The position numbers were made by a program, and so were the translations under genes. The notes under the pieces are model-generated. The model was not told the origin of the DNA. It ran no database searches and saw only the letters and a program-made list of their open reading frames with translations. A DNA stretch of 38,494 bases from an uncultured Acidimicrobiaceae bacterium. Its GTDB lineage: Bacteria; Actinomycetota; Acidimicrobiia; Acidimicrobiales; MedAcidi-G1. The stretch's first letter is position 1. Each line of letters starts with the position of its first letter. Positions 15,755 through 23,304 of the stretch are shown in pieces. Location: assembly GCA_913030665.1 (NCBI GenBank), contig CAJWFS010000010.1:1-38494 (forward strand), written 5' to 3'.

Positions 15755-15833
15755 GCCCGATACAACCGGTGGCCCGTCCGCCGCTTCGCTGATCCGGTTG
15801 CGCTGAGTCTTCGGCATCACGTCGGGCAATCCC

Positions 15834-15839
15834 TAGGCT
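15834..15839 (+). promoter_or_regulatory. Predicted -10 element (TAGGCT) for alaS
   Basis: TAGGCT ends 9 bases before the alaS ATG at 15849. Upstream, CAACCGG (15763-15769) and CCGGTTG (15794-15800) form a wide inverted repeat of unknown role. No Shine-Dalgarno sequence is present. Confidence 0.55.
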
Positions 15840-15848
15840 GGGCCGATC

Positions 15849-18443
15849 ATGGACTCACGCCAGGTTCCCGAAGACCTCCTCACCGCCAACGGCCTGCGCC
15901 GTGCCTTCGTCGACTTCTTCGTCGCCAACGGGCATCACCACGAGGCATCCGGCAACCTCCTGCCCCACGACCCCACGCTGCTGTTCACGGTGGCCGGCAT
16001 GGTGCCGTTCAAGCCCTACTTCGTGGGCGAGCAGCCCGCCCCGTGGCCACGGGCCGTGACGGTGCAGAAGTGCCTGCGGGCCGGCGGCAAGCACAACGAC
16101 CTGGACGAGGTCGGTCGGACCCTGCGCCACCTCACCTTCTTCGAGATGATGGGCAACTTCAGCTTCGGCGACTACTTCAAGTCCCAGGCCTGCGCCTTCG
16201 CATGGGAGTTCGTGACGGACCGCCTGGGCCTGGACCCCGAGCGCCTCTGGATCACCGTGCATGTCAGCGACGACGAGGCCGAGGCGATCTGGCGTGACGA
16301 GGTGGGCGTGCCGGCCGAGCGCATCCAGCGCCTGGACGAGGACAATTACTGGCGGATGGCGGACACGGGTCCCTGTGGGCCGTGTTCGGAGATCTTCTGG
16401 GACAAGGGCCCCGACTTCGGCGACGGTGGCGGACCCGCCCACGGCGGCGACGAGCGGTACATCGAGATCTGGAACCTTGTCTTCATGCAGTTCGAGCAGC
16501 ACGCTGACGGATCCATGACCGAACTGCCCGCACCCTCCATCGACACCGGGGCCGGCCTGGAGCGGATCCTGAGCGTGCTCGGGGGCGTGGACTCCGTCTG
16601 GGAGACGGACGAGTTCTCACGCCTACTGGACCGGATCGGCGAGATCAGCGGCATTCCCCACGGTTCGGGCGATCGCACCGATGTATCGCAGCGGATCCTG
16701 GCCGACCACGCCAGGTCGTCCACCTTCCTGATCAGCGACGGAGCGTTCCCCAGCAACGAGGACCGGGGCTACGTGCTGAGGCGGATAGTCCGGCGCGCCG
16801 TTCGCCATGCCTGGCTGCTCGGCGTCGAGGACCAGATGATGCCCCTGCTGGTGGATGCCGTCGTGGAGATCATGGGTCCGGACTATCCGGAACTGGAACG
16901 CAACCATGCCTTCATACGCGACGTGCTGGACCGTGAGGAGGGTCGCTTCCGGGAGACCCTCCGCGTCGGCCTGTCCATCCTCGACGATGCCCTCGGGGAG
17001 CTCGGCGAGGACGGGAGGCTGGCCGGCGACGTGGCCTTCAAGCTGCACGACACCTACGGCTTCCCGCTGGAGTTGACCGAGGAGATAACGGCCGAGCGGG
17101 ATGTGGAGGTGGACCTGGAGGGCTTCCAGGTGGCCATGGCCGACCAGCAGCAGAGGGCCAGGTCGGCCCGCAGGGACGTCACCGCCAGCGCCGTAGCCGG
17201 CGACCTGAGGGCTGTGCTCGAGGCCAACGGGGTGACCGACTTCGTCGGACGCGAGGTGGACGAGGTGGAGGCGACGGTCCTGTTCGCCCTCGGCGATGTC
17301 GTGGTCCTGGACCGCACGCCGTTCTACGCAGAGGCCGGTGGCCAGGTCGGCGACACAGGCGTCCTCGTCCATGCGGGAGGTTCCACGAGGGTGCTGGACA
17401 CCACGTTGGCCCTCGATGGCCTCCACCAGCACCGGGTCGATGCCTCCGAGGGGTTGCCCGAGGTCGGCCAGATGGTCAGTGCAGTCATCGACGCCGATCG
17501 CCGGTCCGCCATCCGGCGCAACCACACCGGCACCCACCTCCTCCATTCGGCGCTCCGCCGGGTGCTGGGAGACCATGTGAAGCAGCAGGGTTCCCATGTC
17601 GGCCCGGACCGCCTTCGGTTCGACTTCAGCCACTTCGAGGCCATGACGCCCGAGCAGGTCATTGCCGTCGAGGATCTCGCCAATGCCGACATCCTCGCCA
17701 ACCCCGCATGCCGTCACTACGAGACGACGAAGGACGAGGCGGAGGCCGCCGGTGCCATTGCCTTCTTCGGCGACAAGTACGGCGACCTGGTCAGGGTGCT
17801 CGAGGCCGGCCCCAACTCGACGGAGCTCTGTGGTGGCACCCACGTGGCCGCCCTGGGAGACATCGGGCCGATCAAGATCGTGGCGGAGGGTTCCATCGGC
17901 TCAAACATTCGACGGCTCGAGGCCATCACCGGTACAGCGCCCATCGACCGCCTCCGTGACGCCGAGGCCACCCTTGACCGTGCAGCCGAGTTGGTCGGCG
18001 TGCCGGTGGACGACGTGCTGGACGGCATCCAGAAGCGGCTGGACGAAGCCAGGGGGCTGCGTCGGGAACTGGAGTCATGGAAGCGACAGGCAGCCCTGGG
18101 ACGTGCCGACGAGTTGGCGGAGTCGGCCACCGATGGCGTCGTGGCCGCCATGGTGGACGGCATAGACCGTGATGGCCTTCGCGACCTGGCTGTGGCAGTC
18201 CGGGACCGGGACGGCGTCAGGGCGGTGATCCTGGGAACGGCCCCCGAGGGTGGCGGAGCGATCCTCGTCGCAGCGGTCTCCGGCGACAGCGGCCTGGACG
18301 CCGGCGCCATCCTCGCCGAGGCGTCACGGACCATCGGTGGGGGAGGCCGGCCCAACCCCGAGGTGACCCTCGTCGGGGGCAGGTCGCCCGAGAACCTGCC
18401 CGACGCCCTGGAGCAGGCACGGGCAGCAGCCCACGCCGGCTGA
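15849..18443 (+). CDS. alaS: Alanyl-tRNA synthetase
   Basis: AlaRS, 864 residues, of normal length. It has the N-terminal class II catalytic core (FFVANGHHHEASGNLLPHDPTLLFTVAGMVPF, KCLRAGGKHNDLDEVG, TFFEMMGNFSFGDYFK) and the tRNA-recognition domain. The editing domain keeps both metal motifs, NHTGTHLLH and CGGTH, and the C-Ala domain ends with GGGGRPN...GG. Thus a zinc-binding motif is intact here, in contrast to tgt. The gene is followed after 7 bases by ruvX, so alaS-ruvX-mltG-aroE probably form one transcript. Confidence 0.97.
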   Translation: MDSRQVPEDLLTANGLRRAFVDFFVANGHHHEASGNLLPHDPTLLFTVAGMVPFKPYFVGEQPAPWPRAVTVQKCLRAGGKHNDLDEVGRTLRHLTFFEMMGNFSFGDYFKSQACAFAWEFVTDRLGLDPERLWITVHVSDDEAEAIWRDEVGVPAERIQRLDEDNYWRMADTGPCGPCSEIFWDKGPDFGDGGGPAHGGDERYIEIWNLVFMQFEQHADGSMTELPAPSIDTGAGLERILSVLGGVDSVWETDEFSRLLDRIGEISGIPHGSGDRTDVSQRILADHARSSTFLISDGAFPSNEDRGYVLRRIVRRAVRHAWLLGVEDQMMPLLVDAVVEIMGPDYPELERNHAFIRDVLDREEGRFRETLRVGLSILDDALGELGEDGRLAGDVAFKLHDTYGFPLELTEEITAERDVEVDLEGFQVAMADQQQRARSARRDVTASAVAGDLRAVLEANGVTDFVGREVDEVEATVLFALGDVVVLDRTPFYAEAGGQVGDTGVLVHAGGSTRVLDTTLALDGLHQHRVDASEGLPEVGQMVSAVIDADRRSAIRRNHTGTHLLHSALRRVLGDHVKQQGSHVGPDRLRFDFSHFEAMTPEQVIAVEDLANADILANPACRHYETTKDEAEAAGAIAFFGDKYGDLVRVLEAGPNSTELCGGTHVAALGDIGPIKIVAEGSIGSNIRRLEAITGTAPIDRLRDAEATLDRAAELVGVPVDDVLDGIQKRLDEARGLRRELESWKRQAALGRADELAESATDGVVAAMVDGIDRDGLRDLAVAVRDRDGVRAVILGTAPEGGGAILVAAVSGDSGLDAGAILAEASRTIGGGGRPNPEVTLVGGRSPENLPDALEQARAAAHAG

Positions 18444-18450
18444 TCGAACA

Positions 18451-18897
18451 GTGAGGGCTCTGGGCCTCGACCTCGGCTCCAAGCGGATCGGCGTAGCGGT
18501 CAGCGACGACGGTGGCCTGATGGCCACACCGGTCGAGGTGCTGCAACGCAGCGGCGACCGGCGCGGCGACCACCGCTGCATAGCCGCCCTGGTCGACGAG
18601 TGGGAGGCCGACGTGGTCGTCGTCGGGGTTCCGTATTCCCTGGACGGGTCTGTCGGCCCGATGGCCAGGAAGATGGGTGCGGAGGCCGACGAGATTGCTG
18701 CCCACCTGGCCGTTCCGGTCGAGACCTACGATGAGCGCCTGACCACGGTCACCGCCGAGCGCTCCCTCATGGAACAGGACCTACGTGGCCCCAGACGTCG
18801 ACAGCTCGTCGACATGGTGGCCGCTGCGGTGATGCTCCAGGCGTGGCTGGACAGCCGGCGTGGCGGCGGGGGCGTACCGGAAGCGGAGGACGGGTGA
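18451..18897 (+). CDS. ruvX: RuvX/YqgF family pre-16S rRNA nuclease
   Basis: RuvX has an RNase H-like fold and is implicated in trimming the 5' end of pre-16S rRNA. The 148-residue protein shows the hallmark MRALGLDLGSKRIGVAVSD start, VVVGVPYSLDGS, the YDERLTTVTAE motif and VDMVAAAVMLQAWL. The GTG start lies 7 bases after the alaS stop. It is coupled to mltG by a GTGA overlap. The alaS-ruvX-mltG order is conserved in actinobacteria. Confidence 0.93.
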   Translation: MRALGLDLGSKRIGVAVSDDGGLMATPVEVLQRSGDRRGDHRCIAALVDEWEADVVVVGVPYSLDGSVGPMARKMGAEADEIAAHLAVPVETYDERLTTVTAERSLMEQDLRGPRRRQLVDMVAAAVMLQAWLDSRRGGGGVPEAEDG

Positions 18898-20045
18898 GCG
18901 ACGACGGGGTCCGGCCGGATGTGCGGTGGGTCCGCCACCGACCCTCCATTGGCCCGTTGCCGAGGTGGGGGATCGTCCTGGTCCTCGTGCTGTTCAGCCT
19001 GCTGGTCGGCTACCGGCTGTTCATGGACTGGGTCAGCGACCAGATGACCCCGGTGGGCCTACCCGGCGCCGACGTCGAGTTCGTCATCGTGGAGGGGTGG
19101 ACCACCAACGACGTGGTCGCCGCCCTGGGCGACGTCGGCGTAATAGACAACCCGGCGATGTTCCGCCAGTGGCTGCGCTGCCCACAGGCGATCCGGTGGC
19201 TGATCGACTGTGATCCGGGTATCGACTACTCGTTCCAGGCTGGCGACTACGTGCTTCGCGAGCACCTCTCGTTCCCGGTGGCCGTTTCGGTGCTGGACCT
19301 CGGTCCGCTGCCCGAGGAGGTCATACGGGTGACCGTGCCGGAGGGCCTGACCATCGAGCAGACGATCGCCCGACTCCTGCGCGACATGCCCCTCTTCGAG
19401 GAGGAGGAGCTCAGGGCCGCCCTCATCAGCGACCGGCTGGCGTGGGAGCACTACCCGACAGACCTTTCGTTCCGCCTGCTGGAGGGGCTGCTGTTCCCCG
19501 ACACCTACCAGTTGGACGAGGCGACCGTCGGCGACGAGCTGGGCCTGCTGCTCCGGATGCACCGGCAGTTCCTGAAGGTGGTCGCCGACCTGGACCTGGT
19601 GGAGCGCGCCGCTTCGGTCGGGCTGACGCCGTACGAGGCGGTGGTGGTGGCCTCGCTGGTCGAGGAGGAGGCCCTGCTGGACGTGGACCGGGTCCGGATC
19701 AGCCGTGTCATCCACAACCGCCTGGCTGCCGGCTGGCGGTTGGGCATCGATGCCTCCACCCGGTATGCGGTCGGCAAGACGGCCGGCGAGCCGCTTGACG
19801 AGGTGGACCTGGACACCGTGTCGCTCTGGAACACCCGGGTGATCGTCGGACTGCCCCCGACGCCGATATCCGCACCGGGTAGGGCCTCGCTGGAGGCGGC
19901 GGTGGCACCGGAACCGGGGCCGTGGCTGTACTACGTGCGAACCGACGAGGGTGGCATCATGGGAGCCCACACCTTTGCCGTCACCGCAACCGAATTCGAG
20001 GTGGCCAGGAGGGTCTGCGTGCAGAAGGATCTGGGCTGTGGATGA
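18894..20045 (+). CDS. mltG: Endolytic murein transglycosylase MltG
   Basis: MltG cleaves nascent peptidoglycan strands at the membrane and acts as a length terminator. The 383-residue protein has a basic cytoplasmic N-terminus, a single membrane helix (about residues 24-44), a LysM-like subdomain (VIVEGWTTNDVVAAL), and the YceG catalytic domain. That domain has LLEGLLFPDTYQ, VVASLVEEEALLDVDR (catalytic Glu in LVEEEA), HNRL, and GLPPTPISAPG. GTG 18894 overlaps the ruvX stop and has GGAGG four bases upstream; the frame is open further back, but over ruvX. It overlaps aroE by 8 bases. Confidence 0.93.
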   Translation: MSDDGVRPDVRWVRHRPSIGPLPRWGIVLVLVLFSLLVGYRLFMDWVSDQMTPVGLPGADVEFVIVEGWTTNDVVAALGDVGVIDNPAMFRQWLRCPQAIRWLIDCDPGIDYSFQAGDYVLREHLSFPVAVSVLDLGPLPEEVIRVTVPEGLTIEQTIARLLRDMPLFEEEELRAALISDRLAWEHYPTDLSFRLLEGLLFPDTYQLDEATVGDELGLLLRMHRQFLKVVADLDLVERAASVGLTPYEAVVVASLVEEEALLDVDRVRISRVIHNRLAAGWRLGIDASTRYAVGKTAGEPLDEVDLDTVSLWNTRVIVGLPPTPISAPGRASLEAAVAPEPGPWLYYVRTDEGGIMGAHTFAVTATEFEVARRVCVQKDLGCG

Positions 20046-20910
20046 ACCGAACGTGGATGAGCGACCTCCGGTCGGCGGGGAGACGCGCCTCGCTGCGGTG
20101 ATAGGTGACCCGGTTCGCCACTCGTTGTCGCCGTGCCTCATGAACGCCGCGTTCGCCGAGACCGGCCTGGACTGGACCTGTGTGGCCATGGAGGTTCCGG
20201 AAGGGCGGGCCTCCGGCGCCCTGGAAGGGATGCGGGCACTGGGAATCGGTGGGCTCTCCGTCACGATGCCGCACAAGGCGGCGGTGGCCTCCGGCGTCGA
20301 CGACCTGGCCTCCGAGGCCGGCGCCCTGGGCGTCGTCAACTGCGTCGTGCCGGATGGTGACCGCCTGGTCGGGCACAACACTGATGGGGCCGGCTTCCTG
20401 GACGGCCTGCGACACGATGCGGGCTTGGATGTGGCGGGTCGGCGTGCCGTGGTGCTCGGGGCGGGAGGAGCGGCACGCGCCGTCGTGCATGCCCTGGGCC
20501 TGGCCGGAGCCGTCGAGGTGGCCGTGGCCAACCGTTCCGCCGGTCGCGCGGTGACGGCCGCCGAACTGGCCGGTGAGGCCGGCAGGGCGCTGGAGCTGTC
20601 ATCGCTGCGAGATGCGGTCGCCGGGGCGGACCTCGTGGTGAACGCCACATCGGTGGGTATGGCCGGTTCCGGGGCTGGGCATCCGGTTGATCCGGACCTG
20701 GTTGCGACCGGAGCCGTGGCCGTCGACCTGATCTACCACCCGGCGGAGACCGCCTGGCTGGCGGCCCTGCGCGGCCGCGGTGTCGAGGCCCACAACGGCC
20801 TCTCGATGCTCGTGTACCAGGCGGCGCACGCCTTCACCCTGTGGACGGGTGTGGAGGCGCCGGTGGCGGCGATGGATGCCGCCGCACGCGCTGCCCTGAC
20901 TCGACGCTGA
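20038..20910 (+). CDS. aroE: Shikimate dehydrogenase (NADP+)
   Basis: AroE reduces 3-dehydroshikimate to shikimate. The 290-residue protein has the substrate-binding IGDPVRHSLSP, the catalytic Lys in VTMPHKA, VGHNTDG (catalytic Asp), the nucleotide-binding LGAGGAARAVVHAL, the NRS motif suggesting NADPH preference, NATSVGM, DLIYHP and the C-terminal NGLSMLVYQAAHAF. GTG 20038 overlaps the mltG stop and has AAGGA eight bases upstream; GTG 20053 is an alternative. The remaining shikimate genes resume at aroK after a 300-base gap holding a gene remnant. Confidence 0.94.
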   Translation: MDEPNVDERPPVGGETRLAAVIGDPVRHSLSPCLMNAAFAETGLDWTCVAMEVPEGRASGALEGMRALGIGGLSVTMPHKAAVASGVDDLASEAGALGVVNCVVPDGDRLVGHNTDGAGFLDGLRHDAGLDVAGRRAVVLGAGGAARAVVHALGLAGAVEVAVANRSAGRAVTAAELAGEAGRALELSSLRDAVAGADLVVNATSVGMAGSGAGHPVDPDLVATGAVAVDLIYHPAETAWLAALRGRGVEAHNGLSMLVYQAAHAFTLWTGVEAPVAAMDAAARAALTRR

Positions 20911-20942
20911 ACCCCGGCCCGGACGGGCTGGCGTCCGGCTCC

Positions 20943-21145
20943 ATGAACCCGGCCGTCTGGTCGTCCATCGGTGCGGCGGCCTTCGGGGGCTGCTCCTGGC
21001 GGTGCGCAGCCTTGCGGGTGACGGCCTGGGTGGAGGCGATGTCCGCCTTGCGGTCCCGCTGGGATGGTTCCTGGGGAATACGGCGATGGGCTGGACCGAC
21101 ATCGTGAACGCCGTGGCCGTGGCCCTCCTCTCCGGCGTGGCCTGA
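20943..21145 (+). pseudogene. Frameshifted remnant of a type IV prepilin peptidase (A24 family)
   Basis: The 300 bases between aroE and aroK contain no intact gene. In the frame ending at TGA 21143-21145 they encode LAGDGLGGGDVRLAVPLGWF and then LGN...GWTDIVNAVAVALLSGVA. This resembles the GxGxGDVKLA-xxG-xxLG aspartate motif and following helix of A24 prepilin peptidases. The frame immediately upstream (ATG 20943, NPAVWSSIGAAAFGG) joins it if one G is added to the G5 run at 20985-20989. The N-terminal half, including the first catalytic aspartate region, is not convincingly present, and the C-terminus stops early, so it cannot be a working enzyme. In Mycobacterium tuberculosis an A24-like gene (Rv2551c) follows aroE, supporting the reading. 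Found by motif reading, not by search. Confidence 0.55.
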
Positions 21146-21198
21146 TCACCGGGCGTCCCCTCGGCGAGAATCGTCCCAGCCGTCGGGACCGGTGTCAG

Positions 21199-21204
21199 TA
21201 GCCT
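21199..21204 (+). promoter_or_regulatory. Predicted -10 element (TAGCCT) for aroK-aroB-aroQ
   Basis: TAGCCT ends 6 bases before the aroK ATG at 21211, suggesting that a new leaderless transcript starts after the aroE gap rather than read-through from alaS-aroE. Confidence 0.55.
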
Positions 21205-21210
21205 GTCCGG

Positions 21211-21765
21211 ATGGAACCGACCGCCGGGCTGCAACCCCATCGACACCTGGCGCTGGTCGGGCTCATGGGCGTCGGCAAGACGTCGGTGGGTGCCGCGGTG
21301 GCGGCCCGGTCGGGCCGTCGTCACGTGGACCTGGACCGTGCCGTGACGCAGTTGGCTGGTCGGTCTATCGGCGTGATATTCCACGAGGGCGGCGAGGCGG
21401 CTTTTCGCGCCTACGAGCAGGAGGCCCTGGCCATGCAGCTGGCTGCCGAGGATCCGGTGGTCATCTCCACCGGTGGTGGGGTCCTGATCGGCGAGTCCAA
21501 CCGGGAGGTGCTGGCCAGGTCCGCCACCGTCGTCTGGCTGAGGGCCACGCCCGAAACCCTTGCTGGACGGGTGGGGGACCCGGACGGCCGGCCCCTCCTG
21601 GCCGACGGTGAGCCACTGGAGGTGCTGCGGCGCCTTGCCGACGAGCGCGGCCCCTCGTACGAGACGGCTGCGGATGTGGTGCTTGACACCGACGGCCTGA
21701 CGGTCGACGAGGTCGGATGCATGGTGATCGACGTCGTTGCCGCCACCGGCGGGGTGCCCCAGTGA
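21211..21765 (+). CDS. aroK: Shikimate kinase
   Basis: AroK phosphorylates shikimate at the 3-OH with ATP. The 184-residue protein shows Walker A GLMGVGKTS (Lys 23), the substrate-binding DLDRAV..LAGRSIGVIF and GEAAFRAYEQEAL, the STGGG loop, and the lid segment with GRPLL. Standard single-domain length. It couples to aroB by a GTGA overlap. In most actinobacteria aroC sits just before aroK; it is not present here. Confidence 0.95.
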   Translation: MEPTAGLQPHRHLALVGLMGVGKTSVGAAVAARSGRRHVDLDRAVTQLAGRSIGVIFHEGGEAAFRAYEQEALAMQLAAEDPVVISTGGGVLIGESNREVLARSATVVWLRATPETLAGRVGDPDGRPLLADGEPLEVLRRLADERGPSYETAADVVLDTDGLTVDEVGCMVIDVVAATGGVPQ

Positions 21766-22811
21766 TCCGGGTCACGGTGGAGCTCCCCGGAGGTCGCTCC
21801 TATCCGGTCCTGGTCGGGCCGGGCGCCGTCGGCGAGCTGGCATCCGTCGTGCCGACGGGTGTCCGCCGGGTGGCGGTGGTCACCCAGGATTCGGTCCCGG
21901 TGGAGGTGGATCCCGGGGTCGAATACCGGGTGTTCAGGATCGGTGACGGCGAGACGGCCAAGAGCCTGTCCACCGTGGAGGAGCTCTGTTCGGCGTTCGC
22001 CGGCTGGGGCCTGACCCGTGCCGACGCGGTGGTGGGCGTCGGGGGAGGCGTGGTCACCGACGTGGCCGGCTTCGCAGCGGCCTCGTACCACCGGGGTCTG
22101 CCGGTGGTGCACGTGGCAACCACCCTGCTGGCCCAGATCGACGCGGCCATAGGCGGCAAGACCGGGGTGAACCTCCCCGAGGGCAAGAACCTGGTTGGAG
22201 CGTTCTGGCAACCGGCGGCGGTGGTCTGCGACACGACCGTCCTCGAGACGTTGCCCGAGCGCGAGATGGCCTGCGGGCTGGGCGAGATGGCCAAGTACCA
22301 CTTCCTGGGCGGGGGCGACCTGGGTGGGGGCGATCCGGGAAGCGGCGAGATGGCGGGCGGCGACCCGGGCGGCCTCACGCTGGAGCAGCGGGTCGCCCGG
22401 TGCGTGCAGATCAAGGCCGAGGTTGTCGCCGCCGATGAGCGCGAAGCCGGTCGACGCGCTGTCCTGAACTACGGGCACACGCTCGGCCATGCACTGGAGA
22501 CCACGGGTCGCTACGACCTGCGCCACGGCGAGGCCGTCGCCGTCGGCCTGGTGTACGCAGCCGAGTTGGCGCTCTCCCTCGGTCGCATCGACGACGAACG
22601 CGTGGCCGAGCACCGCAGGGTCGTGGACGGCTATGGGCTCTCGGGTTCGCTGCCGGCAGGCTCCGATCCCGACGAGTTGATGGCCGCCATGGGGCGAGAC
22701 AAGAAGGCCATCGACGGCCTGACGTTCGTTCTGGACGGCCCCTCCGGGGTCGAGGTGGTGCCCGGCGTCGATGCCGGGGTCGTGCGCGCCACGATCGAGG
22801 CGGTCCGGTGA
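21762..22811 (+). CDS. aroB: 3-dehydroquinate synthase with a Gly/Asp-rich replacement segment
   Basis: AroB converts DAHP to 3-dehydroquinate using NAD+ and a divalent metal. The 349-residue protein keeps GDGETAKSLSTVEEL, VGVGGGVVTDVAGFAAA, PTTLLAQIDAAIGGKTGVN (here TTLLAQ), NLVGAFWQP, ACGLGEMAKY, AADEREAGRRAVLNYGHTLGHALE and HGEAVAVGL, including the metal ligands. Odd: residues 183-204 (22308-22373) are GGGDLGGGDPGSGEMAGGDP plus GG, a low-complexity stretch where homologues have an amphipathic helical segment; overall spacing to the next conserved motif is unchanged. GTG 21762 overlaps the aroK stop. Confidence 0.94.
   Translation: MIRVTVELPGGRSYPVLVGPGAVGELASVVPTGVRRVAVVTQDSVPVEVDPGVEYRVFRIGDGETAKSLSTVEELCSAFAGWGLTRADAVVGVGGGVVTDVAGFAAASYHRGLPVVHVATTLLAQIDAAIGGKTGVNLPEGKNLVGAFWQPAAVVCDTTVLETLPEREMACGLGEMAKYHFLGGGDLGGGDPGSGEMAGGDPGGLTLEQRVARCVQIKAEVVAADEREAGRRAVLNYGHTLGHALETTGRYDLRHGEAVAVGLVYAAELALSLGRIDDERVAEHRRVVDGYGLSGSLPAGSDPDELMAAMGRDKKAIDGLTFVLDGPSGVEVVPGVDAGVVRATIEAVR
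22308..22373 (+). repeat. Gly/Asp-rich coding microsatellite inside aroB
   Basis: A G-rich stretch with repeated GGGCGA(C/T)C(T/C)GG-type units encodes GGGDL, GGGDP and AGGDP. It is in frame, 66 bases long, and stands out from the flanking aroB sequence. Confidence 0.7.
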
Positions 22812-22860
22812 CCGCCGAATCGGGGTCGCCCACGTCGGGAGCCGTGGAAGGATGTCGACC

Positions 22861-23304
22861 ATGAGGAAACAACTGCTGCTGCTCCTCTCGGGTCCGAACC
22901 TGAACCTGCTGGGGGAGCGGCAGCCGGACGTCTACGGCACGGAAGCCCTGGACGACCATGTGGAGTCCGCCCGGCTCGCAGCCGGTGCCCGGGGCCTGAC
23001 GCTGGAGCACGTCCAGTCCAACCACGAGGGCGAGCTGGTTGACGCCATCCATGCGGCGCGTGGTCGATGTGCGGGCATCGTGGTGAACCCCGGGGCGTTC
23101 ACCCACTATGCATGGGCCATACACGACGCCCTGGCGGCCTTCGAGGGTCCGGTGGTGGAGCTGCACCTCTCCAACCCGGCGGCCCGCGAACCGTGGCGCC
23201 ACACCTCGGTGGTCGCGCCGGTGGCCTCCGGGACCATCGCCGGTTTCGGTGGGGCCGGCTACCGGATGGCGGTCGAGGCGGTGGCCGACCTCCTGGACGG
23301 GTGA
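22861..23304 (+). CDS. aroQ: Type II 3-dehydroquinate dehydratase
   Basis: AroQ dehydrates 3-dehydroquinate to 3-dehydroshikimate. The 147-residue protein has the type II signatures: SGPNLNLLGERQPDVYG (catalytic Arg and Tyr), QSNHEGELVDAIH, NPGAFTHYAWAI (catalytic His follows), ELHLSNPAAREPWRH and IAGFGGAGYRMA. ATG 22861 has GGAAGG nine bases upstream; an in-frame ATG at 22852 is too close to that site. It couples to pepQ through GTGA. Confidence 0.95.
   Translation: MRKQLLLLLSGPNLNLLGERQPDVYGTEALDDHVESARLAAGARGLTLEHVQSNHEGELVDAIHAARGRCAGIVVNPGAFTHYAWAIHDALAAFEGPVVELHLSNPAAREPWRHTSVVAPVASGTIAGFGGAGYRMAVEAVADLLDG

Noticed and set aside
15755-15848. Wide inverted repeat before alaS as an AlaRS autoregulatory site
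   Set aside because: CAACCGG/CCGGTTG are 24 bases apart and do not overlap the predicted promoter; insufficient to claim a function.
20841-21107. 88-aa + strand frame starting in the end of aroE
   Set aside because: After the helix AVWSSIGAAAFGG it becomes Trp/Arg-rich with no likeness to a protein. The A24-like motif continues in another frame, so it is treated as part of a frameshifted remnant. An Arg-rich, Pro-Asp segment near its start faintly recalls the first A24 motif but is too weak to use.
20599-21384. Reverse-strand frame across the aroE-aroK gap
   Set aside because: It extends well into both aroE and aroK, has no domain signs, and the + strand of the gap shows a better explanation (A24 remnant).
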